DNA of 32,500 bases from Anaeromyces robustus (GCA_002104895.1 MCFG01000522.1:1-32500), one strand, 5' to 3'. Shown: positions 1 through 11,644, counted from the first letter of the stretch. Numbers and translations: made by a program. The notes: generated by a model not told the origin, from the sequence alone.

Positions 1-107
1 AGCATTACCACCAGTATTACCTCCAGTGTTACCACCAGCATTACCTCCAGCATTACCACCAGCGTTACCATCAGTATTACCACCAGTGTTACCACCGCTG
101 CCACTAC
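1..107 (-). repeat. 12-bp coding repeat for an Asn-Gly-Gly linker
   Basis: This is the visible start of the linker of the partial GH43 gene. Four-residue units of the form N-(T/A/D)-G-G repeat with a 12-bp period and run off the window edge. The linker is completely different from that of the paralogue at 5239-7743, although the domains before it are almost identical. Confidence 0.85.
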
Positions 108-1551
108 CACCGCCTAATTGCCATGATTCAATGGTAGCATCACCAGAGGAAACGAAGAAAAGATTTTTAGTACCAGTAGCTCCTGAAAGAGTACCACTAA
201 CATTTTGTAAGGATCCACCAGCTGGAATATCAACGTAACCAAGAGCTTGACCATTTTCACTTTCAGTACAAATCTTAATAGTAGCACCAGACTTTGAAGA
301 AGCCTTAAGAGTAATAGAAGTAGCACCACCTAAAGCAACATTAGAAACACCAGTCCAAGCACCACGGTTATAATTAACTGGAACTACAGCACCTTGACCA
401 TTGACACTAATACCATATTGCCAAGCCATATTAGCAGCTGGATTAACAGCAAAACCATCTACATCCTTTACTTGAGTAACACCAGTAAGAGTACCCTTAG
501 CATTACCAAACTTATTACCATTCATTGGCATTTCATTAACATGAGTGGTACGATAACCCTTTTGACTACCTAAAACTTGTTTGTTAAGCCATTCTGTGTG
601 ATAGAAGATATAATATTTATCCTTAAATTCAATAATAGTGTGATGATTATTACCAGTAGTTTGGAAGAAATCACCTGGGTTGTTGAAACAAGTACCTTGA
701 TATTGGAATGGACCCATTGGACTGTTACTTGTCATATAGGCAATTCTAGCATTACCATATGGACCATTAGCCCAGTTAGTACAGTAAGAGTAAACATAAG
801 TATTACCAACCTTATTAATACCAGAATCTTCAAATACCCATGGAGCATCAATAGTTTGTGGATTACCAGCAAGACTTGTCATATCTGGACCTAATTTAAC
901 AACACGAATAGTTTTTGGATTAGAATTTTGACCTTGTGGGACACCACCACCAAAGTAAAGATAACCAGTACCATCAGAATCAACTAAAACAGCAGGATCG
1001 AAAAGCCAAGTAACACTAGAACAATTTGGAGTTTGTGGAGTAACAAGAGCTTTACCAATTGGATCAGTGAATGGACCAGTTGGAGAATCACTAACTAAAA
1101 CACCAATACCAGCACCACTGTTAGCAAAGTAAAGGAAGAATTTTTCCTTACCATTAATAGTTTTGTGAGCAGCATGTGGAGCCCATGAATTTTTAGCCCA
1201 TTTAGCTGCACCACCTTGACCAGCAGCCTTAATTGGTCCATGATCAGTCCAGTTAACTAAATCATCTGAAGACATACAATTAATAGTATTAATTTGTTCA
1301 TATGTATTATCACCAACATTTCTATTAGCAACATCACCATCATTAGTGGCATAAACATAAACTCTACCATTATAAACCATAACACCTGGATCAGCACTAT
1401 ATCTATGAGTAATTATTGGATTTTTATTTGAAACTGGTTTAACTGGTTTACCAGCTTGGACGCCATTGAATGAACCAGCACCGACTCCATAGGTAACATT
1501 ATTAATTAATAATACTGTAAATACAACGAAATATAAAAATAATGTTTTCAT
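1..1551 (-). CDS. Secreted GH43 family glycosidase with CBM6-like domain (3' end outside window)
   Basis: The frame opens at the ATG ending at 1551 and stays open for 517 codons to the window edge, so the C-terminus is missing. Residues 1-22 form a signal peptide (MKTLFLYFVVFTVLLINN...). About 45-345 is a five-bladed GH43 catalytic domain. D54 (ADPGV) fits the general base, D185 (FDPAV) the pKa-modulating Asp, and E241 (VFEDSG) the general acid. About 370-478 resembles a CBM6 beta-sandwich. From residue 480 a linker of NTGG/NAGG tetrads runs to the edge. The gene aligns without gaps over about 479 codons with the neighbour at 5239-7743, differing at roughly 30 residues by eye, so it is a tandem paralogue. 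Families of this kind remove arabinose or xylose from arabinoxylan; the exact substrate cannot be read here. A dockerin C-terminus like the neighbour's is likely but unseen. No intron is needed in the visible part. Confidence 0.93.
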   Translation of the reverse strand, partial: MKTLFLYFVVFTVLLINNVTYGVGAGSFNGVQAGKPVKPVSNKNPIITHRYSADPGVMVYNGRVYVYATNDGDVANRNVGDNTYEQINTINCMSSDDLVNWTDHGPIKAAGQGGAAKWAKNSWAPHAAHKTINGKEKFFLYFANSGAGIGVLVSDSPTGPFTDPIGKALVTPQTPNCSSVTWLFDPAVLVDSDGTGYLYFGGGVPQGQNSNPKTIRVVKLGPDMTSLAGNPQTIDAPWVFEDSGINKVGNTYVYSYCTNWANGPYGNARIAYMTSNSPMGPFQYQGTCFNNPGDFFQTTGNNHHTIIEFKDKYYIFYHTEWLNKQVLGSQKGYRTTHVNEMPMNGNKFGNAKGTLTGVTQVKDVDGFAVNPAANMAWQYGISVNGQGAVVPVNYNRGAWTGVSNVALGGATSITLKASSKSGATIKICTESENGQALGYVDIPAGGSLQNVSGTLSGATGTKNLFFVSSGDATIESWQLGGGSGSGGNTGGNTDGNAGGNAGGNAGGNTGGNTGGNA

Positions 1552-4100
1552 TTTTAATTAAAAAATAATTAAATTATTATAATGAATAGAATAATTATAT
1601 AAAAAAAAGAATCTAAAAGAAATAAATTGTTAAAATTTGAATTTTAAGTTTTCGTTTAATCTGTAAAATATTGAAATTTATAAGTAATTTATAATATATA
1701 TTATATTTTTTGATTAAATCTTTTTTTTATATATATATATATATAAATATTTACAAAGATTTAATTTCTAATTAATCTATATTACATAAAAAATTCTTTT
1801 ATTCTATATTATATTATTTAAATATAGAAAAAAAAAAACTTAAAAAATAAAAAAAAAAAAAAATTAAACTTTTTTATTATATTTATATCAAAAAAAAAAA
1901 AAATTTTTTTTTTTATTTAATTAATAAATAATAATCATTCATTTCATATTTTCATATTTCATAATATTAAAAGATAATTATGATAATATTAATAAATGGA
2001 AAATACAAAAGAATAAAGAATAATAAAACTTTAATAGTATTAAAGGTTTTGAGAATATTGAAATTTTTGTTTTATATAATACAAAAATTTATTTATGGTT
2101 ACAAAGTATTATTTAATTTAATTTATAATATATTAGTATTTAAAATAATATATGTATTCCATATATGATAATATATGTAATACATATAAAGAATATAATT
2201 ATGAATATAATTATATAGAATTAAGTTTGGTTGAAAGTTTCTACGGTCAATATATTTTTAATTAATTTAATATTATTATATATTAAATTTAATTTTATAA
2301 AAAAATTACACAAGAAAAAATTTAATTATAAAACAATAATGAATTATAATTATACGAATATATCGAATATATCTTATAATATCTTACGGCTATTTTTTTT
2401 TTCTTTTCTTTTTTTTTTTTAATATTTTATATCTATTTGAAAAATGAAAAAAAAAAATTATTTTTCTTTTCTTTTTTAATTTATTTCACGCTTTGAAATA
2501 TAATAATTAGTAATTAAATTAAGTTAAATAACTTTATTAATTTTATTATATATTAGAATATAAACTAATATATTCTATATTATATATGATAATAATATAT
2601 TAAAATCCCATTTTCATTTTTCTAAAAAAAAAAATAAATATATAAATATATATATTTTAATTAATAATTAATAAATTATTTATATTTTATTTTGAAACAA
2701 AAAAAACTAAAAGAATATCTTAATATTTATTATTTATTATTATTGAAATATTCTTAAGAATATTAAAATACTCATATATTAATTACATATTATATTATAT
2801 TATATCATATTGAGTTAATATATTTTAATTGAAATAGATAATCAAACCATTTTTAATTTATAATTAAATAATAAAATAAAATAACTATTAAATATTAAAT
2901 ATTAATTTAAATACATTTCAAATAATATTGTATTTAAATTGTTATTAATCATTTCTTATATAATATGATATAATAAATAATAAATAATAATAATAAAAAA
3001 TAATATAAAAATAAGAATAAATGACTATTTAATCTATCATATTTAATATTTAATATTCTTTTTCTTGTTTATTTATTTAAGAATAAATATTGTTTTCTTA
3101 TTATTATTAATTTATAATTAATTAATTTATACATTTTATAGTTTTTTCCACAGATTTATTTTGTGGGTAAATTTTTTCAAAAAGATAAAGAGAAAAGATA
3201 TTAAAAAAAAAATTATAATAATAATAATAATAATAATAACAATAAGTTAATTGTTACAAAAGATATAATTGATAAATTATAAATTATATAAAATATATAT
3301 TATAAAATATAAAATATAAATTATATAAATTTTATATATTATTATATAATCATTATTTTATATATTATTTTTTTTTATAATAATTATTTATAATATTTAG
3401 TATTTAATATATAATAATATTTTAAAATGGTTTTATTAATTTTTATTAGTTTTTATTAATTTTTTTTTACTTAACTATTTTAAATAGTTTTTTTCTTTTT
3501 TTTTTTATTTGGGAATAATAAATTTAATTAATTATTATTATCATTATTTTTAAAAATATAAAATAAAAAAAAATGAAAAAAAAAATGAAAAAATACAGTA
3601 AAAATAATATTTAAAAAATAAATAATAGAAAAAAATAATAATAATAAAAAAAGTTAATGTTTCATCATTATTGCTTTTATTTGGTATATATTTTGACCAT
3701 TTTGACCATATTTTTGACTATATATTATTATATATTTTTATAGAAAAGTTTTTTTTTTTTTTAATATAAATATTTATATAGTTATATTATAGTTATAGAT
3801 AATATTATAGATTAAAAAAAAATGCTTAAAAATTTATTTTATATTTATTATAATGTAACTTTTTTTTTAAATATTAATAATAATAATAAAAAAAAAACAG
3901 AATATATTTTAAATTAAATTACTTAAGAATTGTTATTTTACAATTTTATAATTTTATAATTAAAATATTTAAAAATATTTAAAAATATTTTAAATAAAAT
4001 AATTGGATTAATGTTGATGAAAATATTTAAAAAATATTTAAAATATTTAAAATAATATATACGTATATATACAATATATATATAGTATATATATGTTTTT

Positions 4101-4120
4101 TTTTATTTTGTTTTGTTTTA

Positions 4121-4147
<27 letters not shown>
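4101..4147. repeat. TTTTG-type pentanucleotide tandem repeat
   Basis: A run of TTTTG units, with a few TTTTA variants, forms a microsatellite in the intergenic region. It is followed by a T-run and the short sequence ACGGTCAAT, which also occurs near 2243. Confidence 0.85.
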
Positions 4148-4151
<4 letters not shown>

Positions 4152-4664
4152 TACGGTCAATTTTAACTATTTCCTTTTTTAGTGATTGAATTAATAAATT
4201 TTTAACATTTAATATAAATAATGGAATAAAATAAAATATAATAATATAAAATAATATAAAAAAAAAATAATATAAAAAAAATTTAATCTATTTATACATG
4301 TGGTAAATAATAATAATGATTATTAAATTATTATGAAAAAAAAAAATAAATATTTAGAATAAAAGGATTTATTTTTATTTATTTATAATTATTTTCATTT
4401 ATTTTTATATGGTTACCATTGTTACATCTTTTTTTTTTTTTTTAAAAAAGTAAAAAAAAAAAATAAAATAAAATAAAATAAAATAATTAAAAATGAAATT
4501 AAAAAATAATAAAATAATTAATTTAAAAAAAAAAAACAAAAAACAAAAAACAAAAAACAAAAACAAAAAAATAAAAAATAAAAAATAAAAAACTGTTCTC
4601 TTATAAAATTAAAAATATATTAAAAATATGAAAAAAAAGAAAAAAATAATATAAAAAATATATA

Positions 4665-4805
4665 TATAAAATAATAGATGACACTCTAAAATAAAATTTA
4701 AATAAAATTTTAAATATAATTAAAAAAAAAAAAAAAAAAGAAACAATTATAAACAATTAAGTAAAAAGAGATAAAATAAATATAAAATAATAGATGACAC
4801 TCTAA
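4665..4805. repeat. 25-bp direct repeat pair, 116 bp apart
   Basis: The same 25 bases (starting TATAAAATAATAGATGACAC) occur at 4665-4689 and 4781-4805. The GATGACACTCT core is unusually complex for this intergenic DNA, so chance repetition is unlikely. It lies 430-580 bp beyond the stop codon of the complete GH43 gene. It may come from a local duplication or a dispersed repeat; its function is unknown. Confidence 0.8.
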
Positions 4806-5238
4806 GAAGAATTATTTTTTAAAAAAAAAATTAAAGAAATTTCATAATTAAAACATTAATATTTTTATATATATTATATAATTATTATATATTTTTTAAT
4901 TCTTGTTTCTTATTATTTATTTATTTATTTGTTTTTTTTTTTTTTATAGATCTTTAATGAAGAAAAAAAAAAAAAAATAAAATAAAATAAATTAAATAAT
5001 AATCAAATAATATTAATTATAATTATTTTTATATATTATATTAAAAAAAAAATTAAATTTTTTTGTTTTTTTTTTATTTTACATATAAATTAAAAAAAAA
5101 ATTATTATTATGTTTTATGTATATAGTAATTATTAGTTATCTATTTTTCTTAGTATTGTCATAATTATTATAATATTTTTTTTCTTTATTAAAAAATGTC
5201 TATTATTAATTTAAATTTTATTCTATTTCATTTAAATT

Positions 5239-7743
5239 TTAAAGTTTTCCATCACATTTAGCAGTATCAATATAACACCATTCTTTATTTTCAAGTCCCC
5301 AGTAACCTTTACTATCTTTATCATAGTAAGCACATGATTCTTTACAACATTTATAACCATCAGGAGCAGTACAAGCTGTTGCTGAACTAGCATTATTCAT
5401 TTTACATGAACTTGGAATACCACACCAATCATTGGTGTAACCCCATTCTCCATCTTTATCAGCATAATAAACTTGACCACAAGTACTACAACATTTATAT
5501 CCTAATTTTTCAGACCAACAATCTGAATTTGGATTGGCATCAGCATTTGGTTTTGCTTCTGGTTTACTATCTGCTGGTGGAGCAACGGCATTATTAACTG
5601 GTGCAAATCCACCAAAACCTGGGAAACCACCTGCACCTCCTGGAGCAGCAGCACCGAAACCGAAACCTCCAGCACCAGCACCAGCACCAGCATCACCACC
5701 ACCAAAGTTACCAAAACCTGGGAAACCTCCAGCACCAGCATTACCACCAGCTGGAGCACCATTAAAGCCACCAAAACCTGGGAAACTACCAGCACCAGCA
5801 CCAGCATCACCTCCACCAAAGTTACCAAAACCTGGGAAACCACCAGCACCAGCACCAGCATCACCTCCACCAAAGTTACCAAAACCTGGGAAACCACCAG
5901 CACCAGCACCAGCATCACCTCCACCAAAGTTACCAAAACCTGGGAAACCACCAGCACCAGCACCAGCGTCACCTCCACCAAAGTTACCAAAACCTGGGAA
6001 ACCACCAGCACCAGCATCACCACCAGCAGGAGCACCACCAGCAGGAGCACCTCCGAAACCACCGGCACCAACATCACCTCCTGGAGCAGCACCACCAGTA
6101 TTTGCTGGTGCTTCTGGAGTAGTGTTAGTATTACCAGTAGTTGGAGTTTCTGGAGTAGTGTTAGTATTACCAATAGCTGGAGTTTCTGGAGTAGTATTAG
6201 TATTACCAGTGGCTGGAGTTTCTGGAGTAGTGTTAGCACCTGTATTAGCGGCTGGAGTTCCAGCAGTAGTATTAGCACCTGTATTACCACCACCTGTACC
6301 ACCACCTAATTGCCATGATTCAATGGTAGCATCACCAGAGGAAACGAAGAAAAGATTTTTAGTACCAGTAGCACCTGAAAGAGTACCACTAACATTTTGT
6401 AAGGATCCACCAGCTGGAATATCAACATAACCAATAGCTTGACCATTTTCACTTTCAGTACAAATCTTAATAGTAGCACCTGATTGAGAAGATGCTTTAA
6501 GAGTAATAGAACTAGCACCACCTAAAGCAACATTAGAAACACCAGTCCAAGCACCACGAGTGTAACTAACTGGAAGTACAGCACCTTGACCCTTAACACT
6601 AATACCGTTTTGCCAAGCCATATTAGCAGCTGGGTTAACAGCTGAACCATCTACATCCTTTACTTGAGTAACACCAGTAAGAGTACCCTTAGCATCACCT
6701 AATTTATTACCATTTACAGGCATTTCATTAACATGAGTGGTACGATAACCCTTTTGACTACCTAAAACTTGTTTGTTAAGCCATTCTGTGTGATAGAAGA
6801 TATAATATTTACCCTTGAATTCAATAATAGTGTGATGATTATTACCAGTAGTTTGGAAGAAATCACCTGGGTTGTTGAAACAAGTACCTTGGAAAGTGAA
6901 TGGACCCATTGGACTATTACTTGTCATATAACCAATTCTAGCATTACCATGTGGACCATTAGCCCAGTTAGTACAGTAAGAGTAAACATAAGTATTACCA
7001 ATCTTATTAATACCAGAATCTTCGAATACCCATGGAGCATCAATAGTTTCTGGATTACCAGCAAGACTTGTCATATCTGGACCTAATTTAACAACACGAA
7101 TAGTTTTTGGATTAGCATCTTGACCTTGTGGGACACCACCACCAAAGTAAAGATAACCAGTACCATCAGTATCGACTAAAACAGCAGGATCGAAAAGCCA
7201 AGTAACACTAGCACAATTTGGAGTTTGTGGAGTAATAAGAGCTTTACCAATTGGATCAGTGAATGGACCAGTTGGAGAGTCACTAACTAAAACACCAATA
7301 CCAGCACCACTGTTAGCAAAGTAAAGGAAGAATTTTTCCTTACCATTAATAGTTTTATGGGCAGCAGTTGGAGCCCATGAATTTTTAGCCCATTTAGCTG
7401 CACCACCTTGACCAGCAGCAGCAATTGGTCCATGATCAGTCCAGTTAACTAAATCATCTGAAGACATACAATTAATAGTATTAATTTGTTCATATGTATT
7501 ATCACCAACATTTCTATTAGCAACATCACCATCATTTGTGGCATAAACATAAACTCTATCATTGTAAACCATAACACCTGGATCTGCACTATATCTATGA
7601 GTAATCAATGGATTTTTATTTGAAACTGGTTTGACTGCTTTACCAGCTTGGACGCCGTTGAATGAACCAGCACCGGCTCCATAGGTAACATTATTAATTA
7701 ATAATACTGTAAATACAACGAAATATAAAAATAAAGTCTTCAT
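5239..7743 (-). CDS. Secreted GH43 glycosidase with CBM6-like domain and two fungal dockerins
   Basis: Complete intronless gene of 834 residues. Residues 1-22 are a signal peptide. About 45-345 is the GH43 propeller, with D54 (base), D185 (pKa modulator) and E241 (acid) all present. About 370-478 is CBM6-like (GATIKIC...GYVDIPAGG...SWQLG). About 480-545 is a T/P-rich linker with 12-residue repeats, and about 546-715 a Gly/Ala/Phe/Pro linker with 18-residue repeats. Two dockerins of the CBM10-like fungal type follow at 742-780 and 791-830, each with six cysteines, a CC pair and a D-K-D...WG loop. In gut fungi tandem dockerins anchor enzymes to scaffoldins of the extracellular cellulosome. The likely role is debranching or trimming arabinoxylan, but arabinofuranosidase, beta-xylosidase and arabinanase activities cannot be told apart here. 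The ATG begins the signal peptide and has the same position and flank as in the paralogue at 1-1551. Confidence 0.96.
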   Translation of the reverse strand: MKTLFLYFVVFTVLLINNVTYGAGAGSFNGVQAGKAVKPVSNKNPLITHRYSADPGVMVYNDRVYVYATNDGDVANRNVGDNTYEQINTINCMSSDDLVNWTDHGPIAAAGQGGAAKWAKNSWAPTAAHKTINGKEKFFLYFANSGAGIGVLVSDSPTGPFTDPIGKALITPQTPNCASVTWLFDPAVLVDTDGTGYLYFGGGVPQGQDANPKTIRVVKLGPDMTSLAGNPETIDAPWVFEDSGINKIGNTYVYSYCTNWANGPHGNARIGYMTSNSPMGPFTFQGTCFNNPGDFFQTTGNNHHTIIEFKGKYYIFYHTEWLNKQVLGSQKGYRTTHVNEMPVNGNKLGDAKGTLTGVTQVKDVDGSAVNPAANMAWQNGISVKGQGAVLPVSYTRGAWTGVSNVALGGASSITLKASSQSGATIKICTESENGQAIGYVDIPAGGSLQNVSGTLSGATGTKNLFFVSSGDATIESWQLGGGTGGGNTGANTTAGTPAANTGANTTPETPATGNTNTTPETPAIGNTNTTPETPTTGNTNTTPEAPANTGGAAPGGDVGAGGFGGAPAGGAPAGGDAGAGGFPGFGNFGGGDAGAGAGGFPGFGNFGGGDAGAGAGGFPGFGNFGGGDAGAGAGGFPGFGNFGGGDAGAGAGSFPGFGGFNGAPAGGNAGAGGFPGFGNFGGGDAGAGAGAGGFGFGAAAPGGAGGFPGFGGFAPVNNAVAPPADSKPEAKPNADANPNSDCWSEKLGYKCCSTCGQVYYADKDGEWGYTNDWCGIPSSCKMNNASSATACTAPDGYKCCKESCAYYDKDSKGYWGLENKEWCYIDTAKCDGKL
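5690..6010 (-). repeat. 54-bp coding repeats (Gly/Ala/Phe/Pro linker)
   Basis: Four near-identical 54-bp units (the shared GTTACC marks start at 5821, 5875, 5929 and 5983), with diverged units on the low-coordinate side (5707, 5767). Each encodes an 18-residue unit of the form FPGFGNFGGGDAGAGAGG. The units lie between the T/P-rich linker and the dockerins of the GH43 gene. Their near identity at the DNA level suggests recent copy-number change. Confidence 0.95.
6113..6256 (-). repeat. 36-bp coding repeats (Thr/Pro/Asn linker)
   Basis: Four units with a 36-bp period (the shared TCTGGAGTAG starts at 6113, 6149, 6185 and 6221) encode 12-residue repeats close to NTNTTPETPATG. This is a typical flexible, probably O-glycosylated linker between the CBM6-like domain and the glycine-rich linker. 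Confidence 0.93.
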
Positions 7744-9423
7744 TTTTAATTATTTTTTGATATTATTTGTGTAAATTAAAAATATATATATACAAAGTTT
7801 AAACAAATAATATTATATTAAGATTTCTTTTGATTAAAAAAATTTATAAATCTATTAATTTAATTATTTTCAATCAAAATAAATAGTAATAAAAAATATC
7901 TATAAACAATTATTAATTCAATTTTAAGTTTATTTTTTTTTATAGTTTGTTTATAAAGAATATTATTATATTAAAAAAAGAAAAGAAAAGAAAAAAAAGT
8001 ATAATTTAAAATATACAAAGCGAAATTTTTTTCTTTTTTTTTCTTTTTTCTTTTGTTTTGTTCTTGTTTTTACTGTTTTATTATTTTACAATATTTTTTT
8101 ATAAAAAAAAAAAAATAAAACTAAAATCGATTAAAAAATAAAAATAATAAAATTTAGTACATTATTGCTTTATTTATAGTCATAATTATTAATAATTTTT
8201 TGTGTTTATTATTATATAAAAAAATATATATAAATATATTATTATTTATATATACATATAATATATAAATAATATATTCTTATATACTATTTTGTCACCA
8301 ATAATTTCAAATGATTTTCATTAAATAATAAAATTTTAATTATTTAAATTAATATCACTTTAATAATTCATAAATATAATAATTTTATTAAATTTTATAT
8401 TTTATCAATTTTAAAAGTATTAAAATAATATTAAAAAAATATTAAAAAAATATTAAAAAAAAAACTATAATAAATAGATTAATAGTTAATAAATAAATAA
8501 ATAAATAATAAGTTTATAAATAATAAATGAATAATAAATAATAAATAAATAAATAAATAAATATTACTTGTTTATTTTTTTTCATTACCATTAATTATTA
8601 CCTTTTATTATTATTTTTATTATTTTTATTTTAGTTTTTTTTTTTTATTTAATTATTTAATTATTTAATTATATTCAACATCATAGATTCACGTTTTTTA
8701 TGGTTCTAATATAAATTAATATTACAAGCAATTATTGTTATTAAAAATAATCTAATAGTTTTAATTTAAAAAGTTTAAAAACTGGTGGTTTTTTTTATTA
8801 TTTTTATTCTTATTTCTTTTTTATTATACTTTTTTATTATAAGATAATAAATAATATAAATAATATATTAAAACGTTTTATATTTAATTATTAATATCTG
8901 ATGTATAAAATTTAAAAATAACTCATTAAATAATAAGAAAAAAAATTTTTAAAAGAGAATAAACGAAAGTTTTTTTTTTTATTATAGTTATGATTAAATA
9001 GCATATATAAATAAAAATTTTATAATTATATTTTACATAATAAACTATATTACTAATAATTCAAATATTAATATTATTTTAAATTTTTTTCTCTCTTTTT
9101 TCACTTATTTAATGATTATTTTTTTACATATTAATATAATCATTATTTTAATTTTAATTATTCGTTTTTTCCCTTTTATATTAGTTTTTAATATAACAAT
9201 AATACATTTACCACTTATTTTTTTTATATTTATACCATAATAAATAGTTTTTTTTTTTTTTACCCATTAAATTTCTTAAATAATATTAATTATTATTAAT
9301 TTTTAATTTCAATTCATTCTTAAAAATAATTATTATATATAAATTTTTAAAGTAACAAAAAACTAAAAAAAAATAAAAGATGATTTTGGGTTAGTAATTT
9401 TATTACATAATAATTTAAATAAT

Positions 9424-9432
<9 letters not shown>

Positions 9433-9465
<33 letters not shown>
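9433..9465. repeat. Poly(A) tract, 33 nt
   Basis: An uninterrupted A-run of 33 bases on the plus strand. I found no coding or promoter-like sequence next to it that would make it a retroposon tail, so it is listed only as a homopolymer. Confidence 0.9.
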
Positions 9466-9466
<1 letters not shown>

Positions 9467-10481
9467 ACTAATAAATTAAATTCATTTATAATTTTACTAT
9501 CAAATATTTAATTTATAAATATTAAGTTTTATATATTAAAGTTTCAAAATAAGAATATTTCAACGAATAATAAAAACAGAAATTTTTTAAAATAATTTTT
9601 ATAAAAAATGGTTAAATAAATTAAAATAAATTAATTTAATGTTGATCAATAAAAGTTTAGTGTATATTAAAATATAACAGCCTATGAAATATTGAAAAAA
9701 TTTAAAAAAAAAAAAAAAAACATAAAAAATATTTATTATATAATAAGTATACATGAATATTATATTATATTATATTATATTATATAATATAATTAATATT
9801 AAAAATTTATGAGTTTTATATTAAATGTTCATAAGTTAAATAATATATGTATAATAATATATTATAATACTATTATTCTATATTAAAAACCAAGAGAGAA
9901 TATTAATATATCATAGTATATATTATAATATATATTAATATATATGATATATCAATTGAACGGCCGATTTAATTTTTATATTGTAAAAATAAACATATAT
10001 CTTAACAATAAATAATAATAAAAAAAAAAAAAAAAAAAACAATAACAATATAAATATATGATATACTTTATATGTATTTTATATATATTATATATTTTGC
10101 TTATATTATATAATAAATTTAATATAAAGTCATCAGTGTAAATAGTATAATCTATATAATCTATTTCAATAATAATTACAGTATGAGTATCGTACAAATC
10201 ACACAAAAGTTTTAACACAAACGGTATAACGGAATGTTATTTGAATTGTGCCATAAATAATAAATAATAAACATTATAATAATAATAAATACTATTTGAA
10301 ATAGAAAATAGAAAAACGGAAATATTTTTTTAAAATGGAAAGATGAAATTATTAAGTAATAAAAATATAAATGTAAAGATATAATTATTATTTTTGTACT
10401 ACATTAAATAACTTCATAATAAATATTATTCAGTTTTCATTTTATTCTTGTTTTATTTTTGTTTTAGTAATACTATTAGAA

Positions 10482-10483
<2 letters not shown>

Positions 10484-10515
<32 letters not shown>
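10484..10515. repeat. Poly(A) tract, 32 nt
   Basis: An A-run of 32 bases on the plus strand, followed by GAAAAAACGGTC. It is one of several long homopolymers in this gene-free region, with no associated element recognised. Confidence 0.9.
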
Positions 10516-10524
<9 letters not shown>

Positions 10525-11644
10525 GTCTATTTCATATTTATATAATGAATTATAATATATTATATACTAATTAATAAATATAATTATTACATGTTACATG
10601 TCATAAAACATAAAAAATAATCAAATTATCAATTAATTGATAATTACGATAATTATTTTTTACTTCATTAAAAAATTTTTATATTTTTAGAAATTAAATA
10701 ATAATAATAATAATAATAATAATATAATAATAATAATAATAATATTTTATATATATATAAATATATAAATATACAAAATTAGGTGTAACTAATAAATAAA
10801 TAATAAATAGTCTTAATCAAAATTAGCAAATATTATGATGAATAAAAGGTAGTTATAAAATATAACAACAAATAATTAAAAAATATGTTAATTTTTTAAT
10901 ATTTTAATAATTTAATATAAAAAAACAAATTGGTAACTAATATACATATTATTAATAATAAATTTGATAAACATTTTTTGTATTGATTAAATTTTAATAT
11001 AATTTTTTAAATTTTAATACTTTAAAAATGAAAAATATCTATATATATTATTAATTATTAATTATTAAATTATACATTAAAATTAGCAAAAGTTTTATAT
11101 ATAAAAGTTGATCTTTCTATAAAAATATTTATATATAAATTTAAGAATAATAATAATAATAATAATAATAAAAACAAGAATTAATAGTTAAATAAATAAA
11201 AAAAAAAAAAAAACACTAATATAAAACATAAATTATATATATATATTTTAATTAAATATTCATACACCATTTTTTTTTTTTTTTTCAAGTTTATTATATA
11301 TTATTTTTTTTTTTTTAATCTTTTATAGAAAAAAAAAAGAAAAAGAATATATAAAAACTTTTTTATTTTATTTTAAATTTTTTTTAAATAAATATTATTC
11401 TAAAGTTTAGTTCTATTTATATAATATACTGATATTGATATTATTGTTATTATTATAATTTTTTTTTTATAAAATTATTATTGATATAATAATAGTTTAT
11501 ATATATGTATCTATTATTTTCCTTTTTTTTTATCATAATATCTAAAGATATTAAAGATATAATTTTTTATAATTTTTCATTTCTTATTTGCCTTTTTTTT
11601 TTTTTTTTTCCTTATTTCCTATTAATGATAATATTCTATATTTA

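Larger units (their letters stand above)
1552..5238. other. AT-rich intergenic region between the two GH43 copies
   Basis: About 3.7 kb of very AT-rich DNA with long A and T runs, TA-rich stretches and TTTTG/AAAAC-type repeats. Short open frames (for example 1980-2168 and 2231-2422) encode only K/N/I/F/Y-rich low-complexity peptides and I do not regard them as genes. Near the 3' side of the complete GH43 gene there is a 25-bp direct repeat. No RNA gene, transposon end or spliced exon could be supported. Confidence 0.75.

Noticed and set aside
577-894. 105-codon plus-strand frame that also appears at 6769-7086
   Set aside because: It appears twice only because the two GH43 genes are duplicates. 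Both copies are antisense to the conserved catalytic domain.
3150-3175. Acceptor-donor pair on the plus strand resembling a 13-nt microexon
   Set aside because: No coding sequence lies on either side; splice-like dinucleotides are common by chance in this composition.
2243-4162. ACGGTCAAT occurring twice, and TTTTGACCAT repeated near 3694, as a possible binding site
   Set aside because: Two to three short matches in several kilobases are too few to support a regulatory motif.
5534-6430. 298-codon plus-strand frame rich in Pro, Ala and Lys
   Set aside because: It is the antisense of the Gly/Ala-rich linker of the dockerin GH43 gene; lack of stops follows from the codon repeats. It has no signal, domain or start context.
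9976-10218. 80-codon minus-strand frame in a slightly more complex stretch
   Set aside because: The second half is poly-Phe/Tyr from T-runs, no domain or membrane pattern is convincing, and no neighbouring exon could be joined.
9433-10515. Two long A-runs considered as tails of retroposed elements
   Set aside because: No body of a LINE, SINE or processed gene copy is visible before either run, and no target-site duplication was seen; long homopolymers are common in this window.
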